This document shows, one piece after another, positions 1-9,635 of a stretch of 64,000 bases of DNA (the first letter of the stretch is position 1; each line of letters starts with the position of its first letter). Both the position numbers and the translations under genes were made by a program. Origin of the DNA: JBGAWK01 sp044227665 (GTDB lineage: Bacteria; Bacteroidota; Bacteroidia; Chitinophagales; JADIYW01); assembly GCA_044227665.1 (NCBI GenBank), contig JBGAWK010000008.1, positions 8,898 through 72,897 on the forward strand, in the 5' to 3' direction. The notes beneath the pieces are model-generated. The model was not told the origin of the DNA. It worked only from the letters and a program-made list of their open reading frames with translations, and ran no database searches.

Positions 1-453
1 TTCTTTTAAGAAATCTAAAACTTGATGCGTAATATTTGCATCAAATACTTTAATCACTTCTTGTTATATTTTCAATGGTGTTCATGATTCGCTTCGCTTA
101 ATTCATCATTGAGGTTTGTTATAGCTAATAATCTTGGTAATTCCTTTTACTTCAATTATGTTTAGTGCCTTTGAAAGCGCAAGATGATTACAGAAAATTT
201 GGGCTTCTTTTAATAAGGTTTCTGTCGTTAATATTTTCTTCATTCTTGTCTTACAATAGATGTCGCTAAGTTACGGTTCTTAGAGGCTAAAATTGTCCTA
301 TTAAGGGGTCAAATTTTATTGTCCAGCTTTAATTTTCGTTTGTTGCACGGTTGTCATAGTATTGGACATGGCAAATATGTTAATAAATTTTTTACAGTAA
401 AATATATAAAGATACTTTTGTCCTTTATTATATTTGCATTCGTAAAAATTAAT
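1..453. other. Left-edge region with no convincing gene
   Basis: No confident gene lies before the Rrf2 regulator. On the minus strand a 45-codon frame (243 down to 106) starts MKKILTTETLLKEAQIF and ends in TGA TGA. It could be a truncated gene remnant, but I cannot assign a family. A second minus-strand frame (57 down to 1, GTG start) runs off the edge and may be the beginning of another gene. The stretch 318-366 contains TTGTCC and, about 40 bp on, TTGGACA, an inverted pair that could be an operator for the downstream regulator; this is only suggestive. Confidence 0.3.
429..436 (+). promoter_or_regulatory. Putative -7 element (TATATTTG) of the cbb3 operon
   Basis: TATATTTG followed by C matches the Bacteroidota -7 consensus TAnnTTTG. 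It lies 17 nt before the ATG at 454, so the predicted leader is about 13 nt. A TTTG occurs at 417-420 but is too close to act as a standard -33 element. Confidence 0.4.
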
Positions 454-909
454 ATGTTTTCTAAGTCCTGTGAATATGCTCTTAAAGCCATGATTTATGT
501 GGGCAAGAACACGAATGAGATAAGAAAGGCAGGCGTAAAAGAAATAGCTCACGCCATAGATTCACCGGAGTCCTTCGTAGCAAAAATCCTTCAGCAGCTT
601 ACAAGAAATAAATTTGTGCTATCTTCCAAAGGCCCTAATGGGGGCTTTTATATGACCGAAAGGGAATTGCGTACCAAGTTATTGGATATCATATATGTGG
701 TAGATGGAGAAGGAATAAGCTTAGATTGTGTCTTAGGTTTAAAAAAATGTTCTGAAATGAATCCCTGTCCCGTACATCATGAATATAAGCAAATAAAAAA
801 ACAATTATTACAAATGCTCGAAATGAGCATCAAAGACTTTAATGACAGAATAGATACGGGTCATTATTTTCTAAAAAATATAAATCACAATAAAATTGCT
901 ATTGTATGA
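454..909 (+). CDS. Rrf2 family transcriptional regulator, probable Fe-S sensor
   Basis: A 151-residue winged-helix regulator. The ATG at 454 (MFSKSCEYALKAM) is chosen over an upstream in-frame start at 319 because Rrf2 proteins begin with this motif and the upstream 45 codons have no family character. The C-terminal half carries three cysteines spaced C-x6-C-x5-C followed by C-x2-H, resembling the Cys3-His ligand set of IscR, so it probably binds an Fe-S cluster and senses oxygen, NO or iron status. Its stop overlaps the next start as ATGA, making it the first gene of the cbb3 oxidase operon, which it may control. The family is clear; the signal and targets are inferred. Confidence 0.88.
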   Translation: MFSKSCEYALKAMIYVGKNTNEIRKAGVKEIAHAIDSPESFVAKILQQLTRNKFVLSSKGPNGGFYMTERELRTKLLDIIYVVDGEGISLDCVLGLKKCSEMNPCPVHHEYKQIKKQLLQMLEMSIKDFNDRIDTGHYFLKNINHNKIAIV

Positions 910-1346
910 TAAAATTCAGTAAAATCTTATGTCCTGTTGACTTCTCAGAAAGTGCAGACAATGCTATTGCTTATGCAGTAAAAATGGCGGATGAAGATAC
1001 CGTGGTGGAATTACTTTCTATCATAGAAACACCATATACTACGGATCCTATGGGCTATGCTAATTACTATCTCAATGTGGATGAGATAAAAGCAGCTATG
1101 GACGTGAAAATGCAAGAAAAAATTGAAGCATTGCAAGAAAAATATCCTAAATATCATTTTAATGCAGCCATTGACATGGGTTTAGACCCTGCCAAGTCTA
1201 TTTTGGATACTATCTCACAGCACAATTGTGACCTCGTCGTGATGGGTTCCCACGGACGTAAAGGACTCAGCAGAATACTTATGGGCAGCGTTGCAGAGTC
1301 CGTAATGCGCGAAGCACCATGTCCGGTATTAGTAATCAAAAAGTAA
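906..1346 (+). CDS. Universal stress protein (UspA family)
   Basis: A single-domain 146-residue Usp protein. The N-terminal strand KILCPVDFSESA and the C-terminal nucleotide-binding motif G-x2-G-x9-GS (GSHGRKGLSRILMGS) are intact, so it is of the ATP-binding type. These cytosolic proteins help cells survive energy or oxygen limitation; the precise biochemical role is unknown. It overlaps the Rrf2 gene by 4 nt (ATGA) and is followed directly by ccoI, so it belongs to the cbb3 operon. Its presence with the CBS protein suggests an adenylate-sensing side branch of the low-oxygen response (inference). Confidence 0.93.
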   Translation: MIKFSKILCPVDFSESADNAIAYAVKMADEDTVVELLSIIETPYTTDPMGYANYYLNVDEIKAAMDVKMQEKIEALQEKYPKYHFNAAIDMGLDPAKSILDTISQHNCDLVVMGSHGRKGLSRILMGSVAESVMREAPCPVLVIKK

Positions 1347-3770
1347 ATGCTTAAAAGAGAAGTAAATATAAATGTGAATACCTTATGCTATCACTGTGGT
1401 GATAGCTGTGAGGGCAGTAAAGTAACTTATGAAGATAAGATGTTTTGCTGTTCTGGGTGTAAGACAGTATATGAACTTTTGAAAGACAATAATCTTTGTG
1501 ACTATTATGCAATCACAAATAACCCCGGCATTTCACAGCGCGAGATTCTCGCTAAAGAGAAATTTTTGTTCTTAGATAATGAGGAGTTAGCGCAGCAAGT
1601 AATATGTTTTAGTCATGAAGATGAAACCCACGCTACCTTTTATCTTCCACAGGTGCATTGCAGTTCCTGCCTGTGGTTGCTAGAAAATCTGTATAAGCTC
1701 AATTCCTCTGTCCGTTTCAGCAGAGTGAACTTTACAGCTAAAGAGATATTGATAGCCTACGATAACAAAAAGATGAATGTTAGGAAAGCAGCAGAATTAC
1801 TGACATCTATAGGTTATGAGCCATACTTTAATTTTAATGACGCAAATAAAAGTGTTAATCCTGCCAAGGATAATACGAAAATTCTTAAAATAGGCATTGC
1901 AGGATTCTGTTTTGCCAATATTATGATGATGAGCCTCCCAGAATATTTTTCCTTTGGAAGAAATTTGGAAGCCATAATAGCGAATACGCTGAAATATATT
2001 TCTTTAGGGCTATCTATTCCTGTATTGTTCTACTGCGCCACAGAATTTTTTGTGTCGGCATACTATGGGCTTAGAAATAAAATACTAAATATAGATTTGC
2101 CCGTTTCTCTGGCATTAGCGGTAACATTTGTTCGAAGTCTATATGATATTTTCGTACTGCAAGGTACTGGATACATGGATAGCATGTCAGGAATAGTATT
2201 CTTTATGCTCATAGGTAGGTGGATGCAAGAGAAAACCTATAAGACCATCTCTTTCGATAGAGATTATAAGTCTTTTTTTCCTATCGCCGTCAATGTGATA
2301 AAAAATGATCAAATCTGTAGTACGCCTATAGATAAGATTAAAAAGAATGACATCATACAGATACATCATAACGAGATAGTGCCCGTAGATAGTATCTTAC
2401 TAAGAGGTAATGCCAATATAGACTATAGTTTTGTAAATGGCGAAAGCATACCTGTATATATAGAAAAAGGGCAAGTCGTATATGCTGGAGCAAAACAACT
2501 CAATGGTATCATAGAATTAGCCGTACTCAAAGAAGTATCACAAAGCTACCTTACTTCATTATGGAATCACGATGCTTTCAGAAAGGACGAGAAAAAGAAA
2601 GTAACAGAATTTGATATCATCGCTAAATATTTTACGTATGTAGTCCTTACTATTGCCGCTATAGCCTTAGGCTATTGGTATGATAAAGGACTTCCTACCT
2701 TGGGATGGAATGCCATGACTACGATACTCATAGTGGCATGTCCCTGTGCATTGCTACTTACTACAAATTTTACCAATGGCAATATTCTTAGAGTTTTGGG
2801 GCTGAATAAGTTTTATTTGAGAAATGCAGAAGTATTATCAGCATTACAAAAGATAGATCACATCGTCTTCGACAAAACAGGCACACTTACAGAGCATAGG
2901 AAGATGAATGTAAGCTATGAAGGTAAGACGATGACGGATGAAGATAAAAAAGTATTGGCTACAGTCCTAGCTCAATCTACACATCCTCTAAGTATTGCTA
3001 TATGTGACTATCTAAATAGTAAAGAATTGTACGTATGTGAAAATTTCAAAGAGGTTTCCGGTAATGGTATAGAAGCATGGCTGCAGGATATGCATATCAA
3101 AATAGGGTCTGCAAAATATCTAGGGATAGAATCTTCAAATATAATGACACAAGTGTATATGTCTATAGATAATCAAATTATAGGAAAATTCAACTTCTCT
3201 AATGTATATAGACTCGGTATCTTTTCATTGGTAAAAACTTTGAAAAGGCATTTCGACATATCCGTAATTTCTGGGGATAATGATGGAGAGAAAGAGAATC
3301 TATCTAAGATTATTGACAATCCACAACAACTTATGTTTTATCAGTCTCCAGAAGATAAAATCAATTATATACATCATCTACAGCAAAAATACCATAAGGT
3401 AATGATGATAGGGGATGGGCTCAATGATGCAGGGGCACTCAAAGTGAGCGATGTGGGTATCTCTATATCTGATAATGTCAATAATTTTTCACCTTCGTGT
3501 GACGGTATTATTGATGCTTCTCAACTGAAAAAGATGGATATTTTTATGAAATATATTACGACAGGAAAATATATCATTTATACCACATTTATAGTTTCAA
3601 TAATCTATAATTTGATAGGAATATACTATGCAGTACATGGGACACTGTCGCCAGTAATAGCTGCGATACTCATGCCCTCTAGTACTATTACTATATTAAT
3701 GCTTACTTTTGGAATGACGCAGCTATTTGCCAAAAAATATAAATTATTAACAGCACTTAAAACTAATTAA
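1347..3770 (+). CDS. ccoI: Cation-transporting P1B-type ATPase, CcoI/FixI type
   Basis: An 807-residue copper P-type ATPase for cbb3 oxidase maturation; it exports copper across the inner membrane for the oxidase active site. The N-terminus has a Cys-rich zinc-ribbon-like segment (CxxC about residues 13-16, then CCSGC), followed by a heavy-metal domain with HCSSC near residue 104, membrane helices, the transmembrane metal motif CPC (about 465-467), the phosphorylation site DKTGTLT (D about 509) and GDGLND in the hinge. The start directly abuts the Usp stop. This Cys-rich N-terminus plus CPC is typical of CcoI/FixI rather than CopA. It sits upstream of ccoS and ccoNO as expected. Confidence 0.93.
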   Translation: MLKREVNINVNTLCYHCGDSCEGSKVTYEDKMFCCSGCKTVYELLKDNNLCDYYAITNNPGISQREILAKEKFLFLDNEELAQQVICFSHEDETHATFYLPQVHCSSCLWLLENLYKLNSSVRFSRVNFTAKEILIAYDNKKMNVRKAAELLTSIGYEPYFNFNDANKSVNPAKDNTKILKIGIAGFCFANIMMMSLPEYFSFGRNLEAIIANTLKYISLGLSIPVLFYCATEFFVSAYYGLRNKILNIDLPVSLALAVTFVRSLYDIFVLQGTGYMDSMSGIVFFMLIGRWMQEKTYKTISFDRDYKSFFPIAVNVIKNDQICSTPIDKIKKNDIIQIHHNEIVPVDSILLRGNANIDYSFVNGESIPVYIEKGQVVYAGAKQLNGIIELAVLKEVSQSYLTSLWNHDAFRKDEKKKVTEFDIIAKYFTYVVLTIAAIALGYWYDKGLPTLGWNAMTTILIVACPCALLLTTNFTNGNILRVLGLNKFYLRNAEVLSALQKIDHIVFDKTGTLTEHRKMNVSYEGKTMTDEDKKVLATVLAQSTHPLSIAICDYLNSKELYVCENFKEVSGNGIEAWLQDMHIKIGSAKYLGIESSNIMTQVYMSIDNQIIGKFNFSNVYRLGIFSLVKTLKRHFDISVISGDNDGEKENLSKIIDNPQQLMFYQSPEDKINYIHHLQQKYHKVMMIGDGLNDAGALKVSDVGISISDNVNNFSPSCDGIIDASQLKKMDIFMKYITTGKYIIYTTFIVSIIYNLIGIYYAVHGTLSPVIAAILMPSSTITILMLTFGMTQLFAKKYKLLTALKTN

Positions 3771-3772
3771 AA

Positions 3773-4189
3773 ATGAAAAAAAGAGAACCAGTGAGTCACA
3801 TCATGACTAAGAATGTAAAGGCTTTGAACGTAACAGATTCATTACATGAAGTAATGAATTTAGTAAAATCTGAGCACGTAAGACACATCCCTATTGTAAG
3901 TGGTAAAAAAGTTGTAGGTATTGTTACCAGCAATGATCTGAACAGATTGACTGTCGGAGACTTATTTGACAACCAAGGTGGCAACGATGCATTCTTGGAT
4001 ATGCTGTCCATAGAGAGATTGATGCACGCCAATCCTGTGACAATCAGCGATGACACTACCATACGCGAAGTGGCAGAAGTATTTGCCAACTCCAACTTTC
4101 ACGCATTACCAGTAGTAAATGCTGAAGATGAGTTAGTAGGCATTGTCTCTACGACAGATGTATTAAAATATATGTTGGAACAATATTAA
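3773..4189 (+). CDS. Tandem CBS-domain protein
   Basis: A 138-residue stand-alone protein made of two CBS motifs (about residues 8-60 and 75-137), each with the typical ending (GIVTSNDL and GIVSTTDVL). CBS pairs bind adenosine nucleotides and act as energy sensors. It starts 2 nt after ccoI and is 8 nt upstream of ccoS, clearly in the cbb3 operon. With no effector domain attached it must act on a partner. Family assignment is firm; regulation of the oxidase or its assembly is inferred. Confidence 0.9.
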   Translation: MKKREPVSHIMTKNVKALNVTDSLHEVMNLVKSEHVRHIPIVSGKKVVGIVTSNDLNRLTVGDLFDNQGGNDAFLDMLSIERLMHANPVTISDDTTIREVAEVFANSNFHALPVVNAEDELVGIVSTTDVLKYMLEQY

Positions 4190-4197
4190 ATTTATTT

Positions 4198-4347
4198 ATG
4201 TCTGTAATTATAATATTACTAATAGTCAGTTTATGCATATCTGGGGGCTTTTTGATTGCCTATATCTGGAGTGTAAAAGATGGACAATTTGATGATGATT
4301 ACAGTCCTGCAAGAAGAATTTTATTCGATGATCATAAAAAAGAATAA
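4198..4347 (+). CDS. ccoS: cbb3-type cytochrome oxidase assembly protein CcoS
   Basis: A 49-residue membrane protein: one N-terminal transmembrane helix followed by W-S-V-K-D-G-Q-F-D-D, the hallmark of CcoS, and a short charged tail. CcoS is needed for cofactor insertion into the cbb3 oxidase. It lies between the CBS gene and ccoNO with 2 nt to the next start. The position after ccoI and before ccoN is the usual order. Confidence 0.92.
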   Translation: MSVIIILLIVSLCISGGFLIAYIWSVKDGQFDDDYSPARRILFDDHKKE

Positions 4348-4349
4348 TT

Positions 4350-6485
4350 ATGGAAAAATTTCAGTATGACAACCGCTTACCTAAGATGTTCGCTACCGCC
4401 ACCATGCTGTGGGGGGTAGTAGGTATGCTAGTGGGGGTAATAATAGCTTTTCAGCTCGCTCTCCCTGGTCTCAACTTAACAGAACTATCCCCATTTACTA
4501 CCTTTGGTAGATTACGCCCAGTACACACGAACGCCGTAATATTTGCATTCGTCGGCAATGGTATTTTTACAGCAGTGTATTATTCATTGCCTAGATTGCT
4601 CAAGACTTCTATGTGGAATAAGACCTTGGGCAACCTACATTTTTGGTTATGGCAAACCATCATTGTCCTTGCTGCGGTGACACTCATAGCGGGTATCACT
4701 ACTTCCAAAGAGTATGCAGAGTTGGAGTGGCCTATAGATATTTTGATAACTATTACATGGGTAATCTTTGGTATAAATATGTTTGGCACTATCCTTACGC
4801 GTAGAGAAAGACACATGTATGTAGCTATTTGGTTCTTTATAGCTTCATGGGTAACTGTGGCTATGCTCCATATTGTGAACTCGCTAGCATTGCCAGTATC
4901 CTTATTCAAGAGTTACTCTCTATATGCAGGGGTGCAAGATGCCTTAGTACAATGGTGGTATGGTCATAATGCGGTAGCATTCTTCCTCACCACACCGTAT
5001 TTGGGCTTGATGTATTATTTTATGCCCAAAGCAGCAGATCGCCCCGTATTCTCGTACAGATTGAGTATTGTACACTTTTGGAGTTTAATATTCTTATATA
5101 TCTGGGCAGGCCCACACCATTTGCTATATACAGCATTACCAGATTGGGCACAGTCATTAGGAACAGTATTCTCTATTATGCTGATATTACCAAGTTGGGG
5201 CGGAATGCTCAATGGGTTATTTACACTCAGAGGTGCTTGGGATAAGGTACGCGAAGACCCTATCCTCAAATTCTTTGTAGTGGGGGTAACATGCTACGGT
5301 ATGAGTACCTTTGAAGGTCCTATGTTGTCTCTAAAAAATGTGAACGCAATATCACATTATAGCGACTGGACAGTAGCTCACGTACATATTGGCGCACTGG
5401 GATGGAATGGTTTCTTGACGTTTGGGATGCTTTACTGGTTGTTCCCAAGGCTATACAAAACACAGATTTTTTCTAAAAAATTAGTGGCTGCTCACTTTTG
5501 GATAGGCACTTTAGGTATTATCCTCTATGCTATACCTATGTATTGGAGTGCCTTCAAAACATACTTTATGATGACAGCCTTCACTCCTGAAGGTCAGTTG
5601 CAATATCAATTTGTGGATGCGATGGTTACTGCTAAGCCATTCTATCTCCTAAGAGCTTTGGGTGGTACTATTTACTTAGGAGGTGTATTATTGATGGTTT
5701 ATAATCTTATAAAAACTGTAAAGTCAGGAACTTTTGTAGAGACAGAATATAGTGAAGCTCCTGCTTTAACCAAAAATTACACGGCACCCCAAGGAACATT
5801 TTGGCATAGTATATTTGAAAGAAAGCCCATAATTATGTTAGTACTGAGTTTGATAGTTGTAGCAATGGGCGGCATATTTGAACTAATACCTACCTTCCTT
5901 ATCAAAAAGAATGTTCCTACCATCGCTAGTGTAAAACCATATACGCCATTAGAGCTGCAAGGTAGGGACATATATATAAGAGAAGGATGTTACAATTGTC
6001 ATTCACAGATGGTACGTCCTTTCCGCTACGAAGTGGAAAGATATGGCGGGGCTTCTAAGCAATATTCCAAAGCCGGAGAATTCGTTTACGACCATCCCTT
6101 CCAGTGGGGAAGCAAGCGTACAGGCCCGGATTTGGCTAGAGTGGGCGGCAAGTATGGCGACAGTTGGCATTTCAATCACATGATGGAACCTTCGGCTATA
6201 ACGCCCGGATCTATTATGCCTGCATATCCATTCATGTTTGAAAAAGATATAGATAAGGCTTCTACCAATTCTAAGATTCATGTCATGAGAAAGCTAGGGG
6301 TGCCATATCCTGATAATTATGAATCTATAGCGGTACAAGATTTAGAAAAGCAAGCTAAGAAGATAGCAGACAATTTGGCATCACAAAGCAATATCAAAAT
6401 TAGTAGTGACAAAGAAATTATTGCGCTTATTGCTTACTTACAGCGACTAGGTAAAGATATAGAATTAGAAAACAAACAACAATAA
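4350..6485 (+). CDS. ccoNO: Fused cbb3 oxidase subunits I and II (CcoN-CcoO)
   Basis: A 711-residue fusion. Residues about 1-480 are the CcoN heme-copper subunit with many membrane helices and histidine ligands in VHTNAV, GHNAV, GPHHLLY and VAHVHIGALGWNG. After a linker and one more helix, the C-terminal part is the CcoO monoheme cytochrome c, with heme site CYNCH at about 547-551 followed by the CcoO signature SQMVRPF. The enzyme reduces O2 to water with high affinity, pumping protons. The fusion is usual in Bacteroidota. It is flanked by ccoS and ccoQ. Confidence 0.96.
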   Translation: MEKFQYDNRLPKMFATATMLWGVVGMLVGVIIAFQLALPGLNLTELSPFTTFGRLRPVHTNAVIFAFVGNGIFTAVYYSLPRLLKTSMWNKTLGNLHFWLWQTIIVLAAVTLIAGITTSKEYAELEWPIDILITITWVIFGINMFGTILTRRERHMYVAIWFFIASWVTVAMLHIVNSLALPVSLFKSYSLYAGVQDALVQWWYGHNAVAFFLTTPYLGLMYYFMPKAADRPVFSYRLSIVHFWSLIFLYIWAGPHHLLYTALPDWAQSLGTVFSIMLILPSWGGMLNGLFTLRGAWDKVREDPILKFFVVGVTCYGMSTFEGPMLSLKNVNAISHYSDWTVAHVHIGALGWNGFLTFGMLYWLFPRLYKTQIFSKKLVAAHFWIGTLGIILYAIPMYWSAFKTYFMMTAFTPEGQLQYQFVDAMVTAKPFYLLRALGGTIYLGGVLLMVYNLIKTVKSGTFVETEYSEAPALTKNYTAPQGTFWHSIFERKPIIMLVLSLIVVAMGGIFELIPTFLIKKNVPTIASVKPYTPLELQGRDIYIREGCYNCHSQMVRPFRYEVERYGGASKQYSKAGEFVYDHPFQWGSKRTGPDLARVGGKYGDSWHFNHMMEPSAITPGSIMPAYPFMFEKDIDKASTNSKIHVMRKLGVPYPDNYESIAVQDLEKQAKKIADNLASQSNIKISSDKEIIALIAYLQRLGKDIELENKQQ

Positions 6486-6486
6486 C

Positions 6487-6651
6487 ATGAAGTTCACAAA
6501 TTATTTTAAGGATATAGCTGGAATAGAATTATTCCCTTGTATTTCATTGCTTTTGTTTGTCGTTTTTTTCTTATTGGTAACTTATAGAATCTTTAAGATT
6601 AATAAAAAGACATTGGAGCACGTAGAGAGGCTTCCTTTAGATGATAATTAA
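6487..6651 (+). CDS. ccoQ: CcoQ-like small subunit of cbb3 oxidase
   Basis: A 54-residue protein starting one nucleotide after the ccoNO stop: short cytosolic N-terminus, one strongly hydrophobic helix (about residues 15-34), then a basic and acidic tail ending EHVERLPLDDN. Size, topology and position between ccoNO and ccoP fit CcoQ, which stabilises the complex. Sequence similarity within CcoQ is weak, so the name rests mainly on context. Confidence 0.8.
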   Translation: MKFTNYFKDIAGIELFPCISLLLFVVFFLLVTYRIFKINKKTLEHVERLPLDDN

Positions 6652-6676
6652 TTCTTTCAAAACAAAAATTTTAATC

Positions 6677-7780
6677 ATGAAGAATATAAAATATTTTAGA
6701 AGCATACTCACACTTGCTATGTTGTGTATGATTTCGATAGCTTTTGGTCAAGATGCAGCTCCTGGGGCAGCAGCTCCTGCCCCCAAGGTTAGCCTCCTTG
6801 CAGATGTAAATTTTATACTTACGGTAGTAGCTATTGTTCTTGTAGGGGTCATATACCTATTGGCACAAACCACTTTTTGGACTACTACAATACAGTTAGA
6901 AAAATTTAAAGATAAGTCCAAAGCTGCTTTGATATTGCTATTGGTAGGTGCTGGAATGTCACCACTTATGAGCATGGCTCAGGATGCCGCAGCCCCAATA
7001 TCTACAGAGGTAGTGGCAAGTCCGGGTGTACTCACTTATGTGTTGTTGTCGGTAGTTGCTGTAGAGATAATGGTAATTATGTTTTTATCTAAGAATATAA
7101 TAGGTATGTTAGCAAAGACAGTTGCAACTACAGGTGCTCCTGCTGCTGCCTCTACCTCTACTTCTGGATTAGCGGCACTATGGGAAAAATTGAATGACTT
7201 CAAGCCTATAGAGAGAGAAGCAGAATTAGAGACAGGACACGATTATGACGGTATCCGCGAATTGGACAATAATATACCATCATGGTTTACGGCAGCATTC
7301 ATAGCCTCTATCATATTTGCCGTAATATATTTGTGGAGATATCACGTATCGCAATCTGCACCGTTACAAATTGAAGAATATACCATTGCAATGGAGAAAG
7401 CAGAAATAGAGAAAGAAGCATTCTTGAAAACTCAAGGAAGTTCTGTAGATGAAAATACTGTAACGCTGCTAGGAGATGCAGATATAGCTAAAGGTAAAGA
7501 AATATTTACTGCCAAGTGTACCTCTTGTCACGGTGTCGAAGGCAACAGTATGCCTAATGGTGTAGGCCCAAATCTTTCTGACGACTACTGGATACACGGT
7601 AATGATATAAAAGATATTTTCAAGACAGTAAAATATGGTTATGTAGAAAAAGGTATGCTTTCTTGGAAAGATAACTTATCAGCAACGCAAATAGCACAAG
7701 TTTCTAGTTTCGTAAAATCTATAGATGGCAAAAATTTACCGGGAGGTAAAGAACCTCAGGGTGAGAAAGTTGCTAAATAA
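6677..7780 (+). CDS. ccoP: cbb3 oxidase subunit III, cytochrome c CcoP
   Basis: A 367-residue membrane-anchored cytochrome c. The ATG at 6677 (MKNIKYFRS) is preferred to one at 6641 because it gives a signal-like N-terminus and removes overlap with ccoQ. The protein has an N-terminal hydrophobic segment, an Ala/Pro-rich stretch, two further membrane segments, the CcoP N-terminal motif with W-F-T-A-A-F-I, and one C-terminal heme c domain with CTSCH at about 281-285. Classical proteobacterial CcoP has two heme c domains; only one CxxCH is present here, which I recall as common in this phylum. It passes electrons to CcoNO. Confidence 0.93.
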   Translation: MKNIKYFRSILTLAMLCMISIAFGQDAAPGAAAPAPKVSLLADVNFILTVVAIVLVGVIYLLAQTTFWTTTIQLEKFKDKSKAALILLLVGAGMSPLMSMAQDAAAPISTEVVASPGVLTYVLLSVVAVEIMVIMFLSKNIIGMLAKTVATTGAPAAASTSTSGLAALWEKLNDFKPIEREAELETGHDYDGIRELDNNIPSWFTAAFIASIIFAVIYLWRYHVSQSAPLQIEEYTIAMEKAEIEKEAFLKTQGSSVDENTVTLLGDADIAKGKEIFTAKCTSCHGVEGNSMPNGVGPNLSDDYWIHGNDIKDIFKTVKYGYVEKGMLSWKDNLSATQIAQVSSFVKSIDGKNLPGGKEPQGEKVAK

Positions 7781-7788
7781 ATATTTAT

Positions 7789-9192
7789 ATGCTTCAAGAC
7801 GATCTTCTTCAACCTTCTACATCTAGGGATAAGCTAAGCACTGTTGACGATACAGGTCAACGTAGGTGGTTGCTCGTAGCGAAGCCTAAAGGGTTTTTTT
7901 ACAGAAGAAGAGAAATTCTTTCCTTAATATATTTGGCTGTATTTTTTGGGCTTCCCTTTATAAAAGTAGATGGAATGCCTCTGCTGCTGTTCAATGTAGT
8001 AGAAGGGAAATTTATCTTGTTTAGCAAAATATTTTGGCCTAACGATTTTTTCATTTTTGCTTTTGCAATGATTACTTTTATCATATTTATAGTATTATTT
8101 ACTATAGCGTATGGTAGGCTTTTTTGTGGATGGGCGTGCCCTCAAACGATTTTCATGGAATTTGTTTTCCGTAAAATAGAGTGGTGGATAGAGGGCACGC
8201 CATCACAACAACAGAAACTCAATAACGGTCCCTGGACTACAGAGAAGTTTGTAAAAAAATCGTTGAAACACATCCTATTTTTTGCTATATCTTTTTTAAT
8301 AGCTCACACATTTTTATCGTATATCATAGGCGTAGATAAAGTAGTCATGGATATGCGCGAGCCGTTTTCGGAGCATATAGGACTCTTCATGGGATTAGTG
8401 ATATTTTCATTGTTATTCTACTTTGTATTTGCTTTTGTACGAGAAATAGTATGTACTACGATATGTCCTTACGGCAGATTACAGGGTGTAATGTTTGATA
8501 AAGATACTATGCAGGTATCTTATGATTATGTACGGGGAGAGCCACGAGGCAAAATGTCTAAAAATACTTCTACACAATTTGGAGACTGTATAGACTGTAA
8601 AAAGTGTGTGCATGTGTGTCCTACGGGCATAGATATTCGCAATGGTGTCCAATTGGATTGCATAGGCTGTACCGCATGTATAGATGCTTGCGATGAGGTA
8701 ATGGAAAAAATACATCGCCCCAAAGGATTGATACGTTATGCGTCTGAAAATCAAATTTCCGAGTCCAAACATTGGGTGCTTACCCCTCGTATGAAAGCAT
8801 ATACTATCTTACTTTCACTATTGTTACTTATCATGGCTGCATTAGTATTTACCCGCAGGACAGTAGATACTTACATCTCTAGAGCCCGAGGGCCTATATA
8901 TCAGGAATTAGGGGATACGGCTTACAGCAATCTCTACAACGCCAAAATAATCAATAAGTCCAATAAAAATTTACCTATTAAGTTAGTAGTAGAAAATATG
9001 CCGGGCAGGGTGAAGATATTGGATGATCATGCTATGGTGTTGAAGAATGAAGCTATCAATGAAATTACTTTTTTTGTAGAAGTGCCAAAAAACTCTATTA
9101 AAAAAAGAAGTAGTGTGGTGAAAATTGCAGTATATAGTGGGGATGAAAAAATTCAGAGTGTTAAAACAAAATTCTTAGGACCATTTATGTAA
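7789..9192 (+). CDS. ccoG: Cytochrome c oxidase accessory protein CcoG
   Basis: A 467-residue membrane ferredoxin-like protein. Transmembrane helices flank CGWACPQT, then two 4Fe-4S clusters are built from CIDCKKCVHVCP and CIGCTACIDAC (about residues 265-303); the C-terminal periplasmic part has an Ig-like fold typical of the family. CcoG is thought to reduce Cu(II) for delivery to the cbb3 oxidase. It lies 8 nt after ccoP and its stop overlaps the ccoH start as TAATG. Confidence 0.95.
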   Translation: MLQDDLLQPSTSRDKLSTVDDTGQRRWLLVAKPKGFFYRRREILSLIYLAVFFGLPFIKVDGMPLLLFNVVEGKFILFSKIFWPNDFFIFAFAMITFIIFIVLFTIAYGRLFCGWACPQTIFMEFVFRKIEWWIEGTPSQQQKLNNGPWTTEKFVKKSLKHILFFAISFLIAHTFLSYIIGVDKVVMDMREPFSEHIGLFMGLVIFSLLFYFVFAFVREIVCTTICPYGRLQGVMFDKDTMQVSYDYVRGEPRGKMSKNTSTQFGDCIDCKKCVHVCPTGIDIRNGVQLDCIGCTACIDACDEVMEKIHRPKGLIRYASENQISESKHWVLTPRMKAYTILLSLLLLIMAALVFTRRTVDTYISRARGPIYQELGDTAYSNLYNAKIINKSNKNLPIKLVVENMPGRVKILDDHAMVLKNEAINEITFFVEVPKNSIKKRSSVVKIAVYSGDEKIQSVKTKFLGPFM

Positions 9193-9635
9193 TGACTATG
9201 CATTGGGGATACAAAATATTAGTAGTAATTATTCTATTCTTATTGGGAATGGGATATATGGTGTTTACAGCATTACAGCAAAAGAATGAGATGTATGATG
9301 AAGATTACTATGCCAAAGAATTAAAATATCAGTCCACAATAGACGCAGCGCAAAGCCTAAATACAATTTTTTCTGGAGACCTGCTGAAAGATAGTGCCAA
9401 CACACTCCTATTACAACTTCCTGTGGGGACATACGAAAATTTCAAAGAAGGCAACATACAGATGCTGAGAGCTGATGATAAAAGTAAGGATATACAATTA
9501 AGCATAGAAGTAGATACTTTTGGCATACAGTCCTTTGGTAATAAAGAATTCTCTAAAGGATACTATAATGCCAGAATCTCTTGGGTAAACGATACCGCTA
9601 CATTCTATAGAGAACAAAGTATAATTATAGAATAA
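9192..9635 (+). CDS. ccoH: CcoH/FixH family protein
   Basis: A 147-residue protein with one N-terminal membrane helix (about residues 8-27), the family feature N-E-M-Y-D-E-D-Y-Y immediately after it, and a small periplasmic domain. CcoH is required for cbb3 oxidase assembly and stability. It overlaps ccoG by one nucleotide and abuts the next gene, so translation is probably coupled. Confidence 0.9.
   Translation: MTMHWGYKILVVIILFLLGMGYMVFTALQQKNEMYDEDYYAKELKYQSTIDAAQSLNTIFSGDLLKDSANTLLLQLPVGTYENFKEGNIQMLRADDKSKDIQLSIEVDTFGIQSFGNKEFSKGYYNARISWVNDTATFYREQSIIIE

Noticed and set aside
319..453. N-terminal extension of the Rrf2 regulator
   Set aside because: The conserved Rrf2 N-terminus starts at 454 and a promoter element lies inside the extension.
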